Shown: one piece after another, positions 1 to 7,153 of the stretch | How the letters are laid out: each line of letters opens with the position of its first letter | How positions within the stretch are numbered: the first letter of the stretch is position 1 | Assembly: GCA_937902305.1 (NCBI GenBank) | Contig: CALDHV010000047.1 | Location: 1 to 15,216 of the forward strand | Reading direction: 5' to 3' | From: an uncultured Clostridia bacterium | GTDB taxonomy: Bacteria > Bacillota > Clostridia > Oscillospirales > Acutalibacteraceae | DNA length: 15,216 bases | The notes under the pieces: generated by a model | Seen by the model: only the letters and a program-made list of their open reading frames with translations | What the model was told of the DNA's origin: nothing | Database searches by the model: none | Made by a program: the position numbers and the translations under genes

Positions 1-3000
1 TCTGCAACTCGAACCCGGCCACCATCATGACGGACACGGCCATCGCCGACAAGGTGTATATGGAGCCGCTGACCCTGGAATACATCGCCAAGATCCTGCG
101 CTATGAGCGTCCGGACGCCATTGTGCCCGGCATCGGCGGGCAGACCGGACTTAACCTGGCGATGCAGCTCGAAAAGAAGGGCATCCTCAAGGAGTGCGGC
201 GTGGAGCTGCTCGGCACCTCCAGCGAAAGCATCGAGCGCGCCGAGGACAGAGAGCTGTTCAAGGAGATGTGCCAGTCCATCGGCGAGCCGGTCATTCCGT
301 CCGAGATCACCTACGATCTCGAACAGGCAAAAGCGGCGGCACAGCGCATCGGCTACCCCGTCGTACTGCGCCCGGCATTTACGCTCGGCGGCACCGGCGG
401 TGGCTTTGCCTACAACGAGCAGGAGCTGATCGAGATCGGCACCAACGGCTTTAAGCTATCTCCTGTGCATCAAGTGCTGATCGAAAAGAGCGTCAAGGGC
501 TACAAGGAGATCGAGTTTGAGGTGATGCGGGATTCCAACGACCGCGCCATCACCATCTGCGGTATGGAAAATGTCGATCCCGTCGGCGTACACACCGGCG
601 ACTCCGTCGTGGTCGCGCCGATCCTCTCCCTCAATGACCACGATCTCAAAATGCTCAACGACAGCGCCATCAAGATCATTCGCGAGCTGAAGATCTCCGG
701 CGGCTGTAATGTGCAGTTTGCGCTCAATCCCGAAAGCAGTGAATATTTCCTCATCGAGGTCAATCCGCGCGTATCCCGCTCCTCCGCGCTGGCGAGCAAG
801 GCGAGCGGCTACCCGATCGCCCGCGTGACGGCGAAGATCGCGCTGGGTATGGCGCTGGAGGACATCCCGGTCGCCGGCGGTACCGCCGCCATCGAGCCGA
901 GCCTCGACTATATCGTTGCCAAGTTCCCCCGTTTCCCGTTCGACAAGTTCGCCGACGCGCCGAATCTGCTCGGCACGCAGATGAAGGCGACCGGCGAGGT
1001 TATGGGCATCGGCTCGACGCTGGAGGAGTGTATGCTCAAGTCGGTACGTTCGCTGGAGATCGGCGTTTGCCATTTCCATATGCCGAAGTTCGACAAAATG
1101 AGCAACGACGAGATATTCGCCTATATCGCGGACAGCCGCGACGATAATATTTATGCGATATTCGAGTTGCTCCGTCGCGGGGTGTCGATCGAAAAGCTCC
1201 ACGAGGTGACGATGATCACCGCGCTGTTCCTCGAGTCGTTCAAGAAGATCGTCGAGGTCGAAAAGGCACTGTGCGAAAATGTCAACGACATCGCTGTCCT
1301 GCGGCTTGCCAAGCAGACCGGCTTTTCGGATAAATACATCGCCCGGCTGTGGCATCTCGACGAGATCGAGGTGTACCAGAAGCGCAAGGCGAACGGCATC
1401 GTGCCGATCTTCCGGATGGTGGATACCCTCCACACCGGCGCGTACATTGCCTATCTCTACTCCTCCTACACCGGCGAAAACGCCTCCCGCCTGACCGACA
1501 AAAAGAAGATCGTCGTGCTGGGCGCCGGCCCCATTCGCATCGGGCAGGGGGTGGAGTTCGACTACTCCACCGTCCACGCGGTGCAGACCATCCGCCGCGC
1601 CGGTTATGAGGCAATCATCATCAATAATAACCCCGAAACGGTTTCCACCGACTATACTACCGCGGACAAGCTCTATTTTGAGCCGCTGACGCCGGAGGAT
1701 GTGATGGCAATTCTCGACTTTGAACAGCCGGAGGGGGTCGTCGCCTCTCTCGGCGGGCAGACCGCCATCAATCTTGCCCAGCCGCTCATGGAGCGCGGGG
1801 TCAAGATCATCGGCACCGACTGCGCCGCCATCGAGCGTGCGGAAAACCGCGACAGCTTTGAGAAGATCTTGCTTGATCTGCACATCCCCCAGCCCAACGG
1901 ACGCGCCGTCACCCGCATCGAGGACGGCGTCGCCGCTGCCGCACAGATCGGCTATCCGGTGCTGGTGCGCCCCTCCTTCGTGCTCGGCGGGCGCGCGATG
2001 CAGATCGTTGCCGACGAAGCACAGCTTCGCCACTACCTCAAGACCGCCGTCGAGATCGACGCGGATAAGCCGGTGCTGGTCGATAAGTATATCGAGGGCA
2101 AGGAGGTTGAGGTGGATGCCATCTGCGACGGGCAGGACGTCTTTGTCCCCGGCATTATGGAGCTGGTGGAGCGCACCGGCATCCACTCCGGCGACTCCAT
2201 CAGCGTTTATCCCGCCTTCTCCATCTCCGACCGGGTCAAGGGCATCATCCTGCAATATGCCAAAAAGCTCGGCATCGGCATCGGCATCGTCGGACTGTAC
2301 AACATCCAGTTCATCGTGGATAAAAACGATGACGTGTATATCATCGAGGTCAATCCCCGCTCCTCCCGCACCGTGCCGTTCCTGTCCAAATCCACCGGCT
2401 ACTCGCTGGCAGATATTGCCACCGAGGTCATCCTCGGCAAAACGCTCAAGGAGCAGGGCATCTTCACGGTGTACCCCGAGGAGAAAAAGCGCTACTATGT
2501 CAAGGTGCCGGTATTCAGCTTCAACAAGATCAAGGGACTGGACGCCTATCTGTCTCCCGAAATGAAATCCACCGGCGAGGCGATCGGTTACGACAACAAG
2601 CTCAACCGTGCACTATATAAGGCGTTGCAGGCCGCCGGTACGCGGATGCAGAATTACGGCACGGTATTCGCCACCGTCGCCGACCGCGACAAGGCGGAGG
2701 CGTTGCCGCTGATCCGTCGGTTCTACAACCTCGGCTTCAACATCGAGGCAACTGAGGGCACGGCGAAATACCTGCAGGAGAACGGCATCAACACCCGTGT
2801 GCTCGGCAAGATCAGCGACGGCAGTGAGGAGATCCCCGCCGCCATCCGGCAGGGGCATATCGCCTATATCATCAACACCCGCGATGTCGGCGCGTCCGAT
2901 CAGCTCAGCGACGGGCATCAGATCCGCCGCGTCGCCACCGAAAACAACGCCACGATGTTCACCTCTCTCGATACGGTGCGCGTTCTGCTCGATGTGCTGG

Positions 3001-3038
3001 AGGAAACCACGCTGACCATCTCCACCATCGACGCGTAG
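1..3038 (+). CDS. carB: Carbamoyl-phosphate synthase large subunit (5' end outside window)
   Basis: Makes carbamoyl phosphate from bicarbonate, ammonia (passed from the CarA glutaminase) and two ATP, the first step of pyrimidine and arginine synthesis; cytoplasmic. The reading frame is open from base 3, and the first residues (CNSNPATIMTD) match the conserved N-terminal region of CarB at about residue 50 of the E. coli protein, so roughly 50 residues lie upstream and the ATG at 27 is internal. Both ATP-grasp halves are present: the first with GGTGGGFAYN (about 390-420) and NPRVSRSSALASKA (about 760-800), the second starting at VVLGAGPIRIGQG (about 1512), with NNNPETVSTDY and NPRSSRTVPFLSKSTG (about 2353-2400). 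The last 400 bases encode the MGS-like allosteric domain. The stop is 10 bases before pyrK. No frameshift is seen. CarA is presumably just upstream. Confidence 0.97.
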   Translation, partial: CNSNPATIMTDTAIADKVYMEPLTLEYIAKILRYERPDAIVPGIGGQTGLNLAMQLEKKGILKECGVELLGTSSESIERAEDRELFKEMCQSIGEPVIPSEITYDLEQAKAAAQRIGYPVVLRPAFTLGGTGGGFAYNEQELIEIGTNGFKLSPVHQVLIEKSVKGYKEIEFEVMRDSNDRAITICGMENVDPVGVHTGDSVVVAPILSLNDHDLKMLNDSAIKIIRELKISGGCNVQFALNPESSEYFLIEVNPRVSRSSALASKASGYPIARVTAKIALGMALEDIPVAGGTAAIEPSLDYIVAKFPRFPFDKFADAPNLLGTQMKATGEVMGIGSTLEECMLKSVRSLEIGVCHFHMPKFDKMSNDEIFAYIADSRDDNIYAIFELLRRGVSIEKLHEVTMITALFLESFKKIVEVEKALCENVNDIAVLRLAKQTGFSDKYIARLWHLDEIEVYQKRKANGIVPIFRMVDTLHTGAYIAYLYSSYTGENASRLTDKKKIVVLGAGPIRIGQGVEFDYSTVHAVQTIRRAGYEAIIINNNPETVSTDYTTADKLYFEPLTPEDVMAILDFEQPEGVVASLGGQTAINLAQPLMERGVKIIGTDCAAIERAENRDSFEKILLDLHIPQPNGRAVTRIEDGVAAAAQIGYPVLVRPSFVLGGRAMQIVADEAQLRHYLKTAVEIDADKPVLVDKYIEGKEVEVDAICDGQDVFVPGIMELVERTGIHSGDSISVYPAFSISDRVKGIILQYAKKLGIGIGIVGLYNIQFIVDKNDDVYIIEVNPRSSRTVPFLSKSTGYSLADIATEVILGKTLKEQGIFTVYPEEKKRYYVKVPVFSFNKIKGLDAYLSPEMKSTGEAIGYDNKLNRALYKALQAAGTRMQNYGTVFATVADRDKAEALPLIRRFYNLGFNIEATEGTAKYLQENGINTRVLGKISDGSEEIPAAIRQGHIAYIINTRDVGASDQLSDGHQIRRVATENNATMFTSLDTVRVLLDVLEETTLTISTIDA

Positions 3039-3048
3039 GGGATCTGCT

Positions 3049-3783
3049 ATGAAAGATACTGTTTTTACCGTAACCGATAATCGCCCGCTGACCGCCGGAG
3101 TCTACCGTATGCGGCTGACCGGCGATACGGGGGCGATCCTCCGCCCGGGGCAGTTCGTCAATCTCCGGATCGACGGGCTGTATCTGCGCCGCCCGATCTC
3201 GGTGTGCCACAAGGAGGGGGATACTCTCACGCTGATCTACAAGGTGGTCGGCAAGGGCACCGCCGCGATGGCGGCGATGACCCCGGGCGCGACCGTGCCG
3301 ATGCTGACCGGGCTGGGCAACGGCTACGACCTTGCTCCTGCCGGGGATGCGCCGCTGTTGCTCGGCGGCGGGGTCGGCGTGCCGCCGCTTTACTGGCTTG
3401 CGCAGGAGCTGATCCGCGCGGGCAAAAGCGTGAGAGCCGTGCTGGGCTTCAATACCGCGCGGGAGGCTTTCTACGCCGACGAGTTTGCCGCGCTCGGCTG
3501 TGCCGTCACCGTCACCACCGTGGACGGCTCGGCGGGCAAAAAGGGGTTTGTCACCGATGCCCTGCCGGAGCGGTACAGCTATGTTTATACCTGCGGGCCG
3601 GAGCCGATGCTCCGCGCGGTGTACCGCGCCGCCGCCACCTCCGGGCAGTTCAGCTTTGAAGAGCGCATGGGCTGCGGCTTCGGCGCCTGCATGGGCTGCT
3701 CCTGCGAGACCGTCACCGGCTATAAGCGCATCTGCAAGGACGGCCCGGTGCTGACAAAGGAGGAGATCTTATGGGGCGACTGA
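3049..3783 (+). CDS. pyrK: Dihydroorotate dehydrogenase B electron-transfer subunit PyrK
   Basis: PyrK is the FAD and [2Fe-2S] subunit that passes electrons from PyrD's FMN to NAD+ in class 1B dihydroorotate dehydrogenase. The 244-residue protein shows the ferredoxin-reductase fold signatures in order: an FAD-binding RRPIS motif (residues 47-51), a glycine-rich GGGVGVPP nucleotide loop (106-113), TCGPEPM (181-187), then the PyrK cluster cysteines C209, C214, C217 and C229 (spacing C-x4-C-x2-C-x11-C). C219 is an extra cysteine in the same loop. It starts 10 bases after carB, behind a modest GGGGA ribosome site. Its last 13 bases overlap pyrD, and a strong AAAGGAGG sequence inside its own 3' end serves pyrD, so the two subunits are likely made in a coupled 1:1 fashion. 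Confidence 0.95.
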   Translation: MKDTVFTVTDNRPLTAGVYRMRLTGDTGAILRPGQFVNLRIDGLYLRRPISVCHKEGDTLTLIYKVVGKGTAAMAAMTPGATVPMLTGLGNGYDLAPAGDAPLLLGGGVGVPPLYWLAQELIRAGKSVRAVLGFNTAREAFYADEFAALGCAVTVTTVDGSAGKKGFVTDALPERYSYVYTCGPEPMLRAVYRAAATSGQFSFEERMGCGFGACMGCSCETVTGYKRICKDGPVLTKEEILWGD

Positions 3784-4682
3784 ACGTCACACTATGTGGT
3801 ATCCCGCTGGATAATCCGATCATTCCCGCGTCCGGCACCTTCGGGTACGGCTATGAATACGCGGATCTGTATGATATTAACTGCCTCGGCACGTTTTCGT
3901 TCAAGGGCACGACCCGCGAGGCACGGTTCGGCAATCCCACTCCCCGCATCGCCGACTGCACCGCCGGGATGATCAATGCCGTCGGACTGCAAAATCCCGG
4001 CGTGGAGCGGGTCATCGCGGAGGAGCTGCCGAGGCTTGCCCGGTGCTTTCACAAGCCGGTGATGGCGAATGTCAGCGGGTTTTCATCAGAGGAGTACGCC
4101 GCGACCTGCGCCCTGCTGGATGCCGAGGACGCGGTGGGTTGGCTGGAGGTCAACATCAGCTGTCCCAATGTCCACGGCGGCGGGATGGCGTTCGGCACCA
4201 ATCCCGATGCCGCCGCCTCGGTCGTGCGCGCGGTCAAGGCAGTTACGCATAAGCCGGTCATCGTCAAGCTGTCCCCCAATGTCACCGACATCGTGTCGAT
4301 CGCCCGCGCGTGTGAGGATGCCGGCGCGGATGGGATCAGCCTTATAAATACTTTGCTCGGTATGCGTATCGACCTAAAGACCAAAAAGCCGGTCATCGCC
4401 AACACGATGGGCGGGTTTTCCGGCCCGGCGATCTTCCCGGTCGCTCTGCGTATGGTATATCAGGTGGCGCACGCCGTGAGCATCCCGGTCATCGGGATGG
4501 GCGGGGTCTCCACCGCCGAGGATGTGCTGGAAATGATGCTTGCCGGGGCGACTGCGGTCGAAATCGGTACCGCCAATCTTGTAGACCCGTTCGTTTGCCG
4601 GGACATCATCGCCGCACTCCCCGCCGTGATGGACAAATACGGCATCGACACGCTTGCCGCTTTGACAGAAAGGATGGATTGA
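3771..4682 (+). CDS. pyrD: Dihydroorotate dehydrogenase, class 1B catalytic subunit
   Basis: Oxidises dihydroorotate to orotate using FMN and hands the electrons to PyrK, so NAD+ is the final acceptor; cytoplasmic. The 303-residue length fits the PyrDB family. Visible motifs are GTFGYGYEY near the N-terminus, NISCPNVHGGG with C131 as the class 1 catalytic base, VIVKLSPNVTDI with the FMN-contacting lysine, NTMGGFSGPAI, and the phosphate-binding GMGGVSTAEDVLEMMLAGA followed by VEIGTANL. A catalytic cysteine rather than serine, and the adjacent pyrK, both identify class 1B rather than the membrane-bound class 2 enzyme. The start at 3771 is fixed by AAAGGAGGAG at 3757-3766; the overlap with pyrK is 13 bases. 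One base separates its stop from the pyrF start. Confidence 0.96.
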   Translation: MGRLNVTLCGIPLDNPIIPASGTFGYGYEYADLYDINCLGTFSFKGTTREARFGNPTPRIADCTAGMINAVGLQNPGVERVIAEELPRLARCFHKPVMANVSGFSSEEYAATCALLDAEDAVGWLEVNISCPNVHGGGMAFGTNPDAAASVVRAVKAVTHKPVIVKLSPNVTDIVSIARACEDAGADGISLINTLLGMRIDLKTKKPVIANTMGGFSGPAIFPVALRMVYQVAHAVSIPVIGMGGVSTAEDVLEMMLAGATAVEIGTANLVDPFVCRDIIAALPAVMDKYGIDTLAALTERMD

Positions 4683-4683
4683 T

Positions 4684-5397
4684 ATGGGCAAGGATGTGAT
4701 CGTGGCGTGCGATTTTTCAAGCGCCGCGCAAACCTATGCGTTTCTTGACCGCTTCACCGAGGAAAAGCCATTCGTCAAGATCGGTATGGAGCTTTTCTAC
4801 GCCGAAGGCCCCGCGATCGTGCGGGAGCTCAAGCGGCGCGGGCACAAGATATTCCTTGACCTCAAGCTCCACGACATCCCCACCACCGTGCGCAAGGCGA
4901 TGGCGGTGCTGTCGGGGCTGGATGTGGACATCTGCAATCTGCACGCCGCCGGGACGGTCGCGATGATGCAGGCGGCGCTGGAGGGGCTGACCCGTCCCGA
5001 CGGAACGCGCCCCCTGCTGATCGCCGTAACGCAGTTGACCTCTACCGACCAGGCGACGATGGAAAGCGACCTGCTCATCCGTGAGCCGATCGACCGCGTG
5101 GTGATGCACTATGCGCAAAACGCCCGCCGCGCCGGGCTGGATGGCGTGGTCTGCTCTCCGCTCGAGGCGGGCAAGGTGCACGAGGCGTGCGGCGCGGATT
5201 TTCTCACCGTCACGCCGGGTGTACGCTTCGCGGACGGCGACCGGGGTGACCAAAAGCGCGTGATGACCCCCGCCGACGCCAAAGCGATCGGCTCAGATTA
5301 TATCGTGGTCGGGCGACCGATCACCGCCGCCGCCGATCCCGTAGCGGCATACCGTCGCTGTGTGGCGGATTTTGTCGGATCGGATGACGGGGTTTGA
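4684..5397 (+). CDS. pyrF: Orotidine 5'-phosphate decarboxylase
   Basis: Decarboxylates OMP to UMP, the last step of the pathway; works as a cytoplasmic homodimer. At 237 residues it has the length of the short bacterial PyrF type related to B. subtilis and E. coli PyrF. The catalytic charged network is visible: D10 in VACDF, K32 in VKIGMELF, and D59-x-K61-x2-D64 in FLDLKLHDIPTT. The C-terminal TPGVRF and IGSDYIVVGRPITAAADP segments are the phosphate-gripping loops of the TIM barrel. The ribosome site AAAGGA lies in the end of pyrD, and only one base separates pyrD's stop from this ATG, so translation is probably coupled. The order pyrK-pyrD-pyrF-pyrE resembles many Firmicutes operons. Confidence 0.97.
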   Translation: MGKDVIVACDFSSAAQTYAFLDRFTEEKPFVKIGMELFYAEGPAIVRELKRRGHKIFLDLKLHDIPTTVRKAMAVLSGLDVDICNLHAAGTVAMMQAALEGLTRPDGTRPLLIAVTQLTSTDQATMESDLLIREPIDRVVMHYAQNARRAGLDGVVCSPLEAGKVHEACGADFLTVTPGVRFADGDRGDQKRVMTPADAKAIGSDYIVVGRPITAAADPVAAYRRCVADFVGSDDGV

Positions 5398-5417
5398 TTT
5401 AGAAAGGAAAGATGACG

Positions 5418-6062
5418 ATGGAACTCAATCAACAGATAGCCAAAGACCTATTGAGCATCGGCGCGGTGTTTTTCCGCCCCGAGGAGCCGTTCACCTGGGC
5501 GAGCGGCATCAAAAGCCCCGTTTACTGCGATAATCGGCTCACTCTCACCGCCCCGGCGGTGCGCACCGACGTGGAAAACGGGCTGGCAACGCTCATCAAG
5601 ACCCATTATCCCGATGCCGAGGTGCTGATGGGCACCTCCACCGCCGGGATCGCCCACGCCGCCATCACCGGGCATCTGCTCGGACTGCCGATGGGTTATG
5701 TGCGCTCGGGCGCCAAAGACCACGGACGGCAAAACCAGATCGAGGGACGGCTCGAGCCGGGTCAGCGGGTGGTGGTCGTGGAAGACCTCATCTCCACCGG
5801 CGGCAGTGTGCTGGAGGTCGTGGAGGTACTGCGGCAGGCGGGCGCCGAGGTGCTGGGCATTGTGTCCATCTTCACCTACGGGATGCAAAAGGGGCTGGAT
5901 CGCCTTGCCGCCGCCGCGGTCAAAAATGTGTCGCTGACCGATTTCGACTGCATTGCCGCCGTCGCGGCGCAGGAGGGCTATATCCGCCCCGAGGACATCC
6001 GTCGCCTGATTGCTTTCCGCGACAATCCCTCGGATGAAAGCTGGATCGGAGCGGGAAAATGA
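5418..6062 (+). CDS. pyrE: Orotate phosphoribosyltransferase
   Basis: Joins orotate and PRPP to give OMP; a cytoplasmic homodimer. The protein closely follows the B. subtilis PyrE layout: IAKDLLSIGAVFFRP and FTWASGIKSPVYCDNR at the N-terminus, GTSTAGIAHAA, YVRSGAKDHGRQNQIEG (the mobile catalytic loop), and the PRPP-binding signature VVVVEDLISTGGS at residues 118-130. Two in-frame ATGs exist, at 5412 and 5418. The ribosome site AAAGGA (5403-5408) lies only 3 bases from the first but 9 from the second, and the second gives a start aligned with other PyrE proteins, so 5418 (214 residues) is preferred; the alternative adds two residues. The stop overlaps the pyrB start in an ATGA arrangement. Confidence 0.95.
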   Translation: MELNQQIAKDLLSIGAVFFRPEEPFTWASGIKSPVYCDNRLTLTAPAVRTDVENGLATLIKTHYPDAEVLMGTSTAGIAHAAITGHLLGLPMGYVRSGAKDHGRQNQIEGRLEPGQRVVVVEDLISTGGSVLEVVEVLRQAGAEVLGIVSIFTYGMQKGLDRLAAAAVKNVSLTDFDCIAAVAAQEGYIRPEDIRRLIAFRDNPSDESWIGAGK

Positions 6063-7153
6063 GAAGCTTGATCGACACGCTCGACTTTACGGTCGCGGAG
6101 CTGGATGCCTTGATGAACACAGCGACCGATATTGCCGAGCATCCGGAAAAATACGCCGACGCCTGCCACGGCAAAAAGCTTGCCGCACTGTTTTTTGAGC
6201 CGTCAACCCGCACGCGGTTGAGCTTTGAAGCGGCGATGCTGGAGCTGGGCGGGAGCGTGCTGTCGGTGGCGGGGGCGAACTCCTCCTCCGCCGCCAAGGG
6301 CGAAAGCGTTGCCGACACCGCCCGGGTGGTGGGATGCTATGCCGACATCATTGCCATCCGGCACCCGATGGAGGGCGCGGCGCTGGTCGCTGCGCAAAAT
6401 GCCGCGGTGCCGGTCATCAACGCCGGGGACGGCGGGCATTGCCATCCGACCCAGACCCTTGCCGACCTGCTGACCATCCGCCGCGAAAAGGGCGGCTTTG
6501 ACGGGCTGACCGTCGGGCTGTGCGGCGACCTCAAATACGGACGCACCGTTCATTCACTGATCGGGGCGCTGTCCCGCTATGCGGGGGTGCGCTTTGTGCT
6601 GATCTCCCCGCCGGAGCTTCGCCTGCCGGATTACATCAAATCCGGCGTGATCGAACGCAACGGGCTTTTCTATACCGAGACCGTTTCCCTCGATGATACC
6701 ATCGGGGATCTGGACATCCTGTATATGACCCGCATCCAGCAGGAGCGCTTCGACGACCCCGCCGACTATGAGCGGCTCAAGGACAGCTATATCCTCACCG
6801 AGGAAAAAATGCGCCACGCCAAGCCCGATTGCCGGGTGCTTCACCCGCTCCCGCGGGTCAATGAGATCAGCGTGCGGGTCGATGATGACCCCCGTGCCGC
6901 CTATTTCCGGCAGGTGGTCAACGGCAAGTATATGCGTATGGCGCTCATTCTGCTTCTGCTGCACGATGCCGCCGATCCGCGCCGCCCCGCCGCGCCCCCC
7001 GACGCGTTGCCCGGTGCGGTATGCCGCAATCCGCGGTGTATCACCGCCTGCGAGCAGGAGCTTACCCACCGTTTCAAGGACACACCGGACGGCTGTCGCT
7101 GTGTTTACTGTGACGCGCTCCCGTTCGTATCGGAAAAGGAGACGATAATATGA
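6059..7153 (+). CDS. pyrB: Aspartate carbamoyltransferase with fused PyrI-like zinc domain
   Basis: Condenses carbamoyl phosphate and aspartate to N-carbamoyl-aspartate, the committed pyrimidine step. Residues 1 to about 305 form the usual catalytic chain: FEPSTRTR (STRTR at 49-53, carbamoyl-phosphate binding), SSSAAKGES (the lysine loop), HPTQTLADL, and LHPLPRVNEI. The protein is 364 residues, about 55 longer than standard catalytic chains. After a proline/alanine-rich linker come C322-x4-C327-x20-C348-x2-C351, with NPRCIT and CVYC context resembling the zinc-binding domain of the E. coli regulatory chain PyrI (C-x4-C-x23-C-x2-C). The N-terminal ATP/CTP-binding domain of PyrI is absent, and no pyrI gene is nearby. 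I infer that the module helps catalytic trimers associate; allosteric control by nucleotides through this part is unlikely. It starts by ATGA overlap with pyrE and ends by ATGA overlap with the GH3 gene. Confidence 0.93.
   Translation: MRSLIDTLDFTVAELDALMNTATDIAEHPEKYADACHGKKLAALFFEPSTRTRLSFEAAMLELGGSVLSVAGANSSSAAKGESVADTARVVGCYADIIAIRHPMEGAALVAAQNAAVPVINAGDGGHCHPTQTLADLLTIRREKGGFDGLTVGLCGDLKYGRTVHSLIGALSRYAGVRFVLISPPELRLPDYIKSGVIERNGLFYTETVSLDDTIGDLDILYMTRIQQERFDDPADYERLKDSYILTEEKMRHAKPDCRVLHPLPRVNEISVRVDDDPRAAYFRQVVNGKYMRMALILLLLHDAADPRRPAAPPDALPGAVCRNPRCITACEQELTHRFKDTPDGCRCVYCDALPFVSEKETII

Noticed and set aside
456..2255. A 599-codon open frame on the minus strand inside carB
   Set aside because: It lies opposite a gene with full CarB motifs; its low-complexity His/Asp/Gly/Arg-rich translation is the usual shadow of GC-rich coding sequence.
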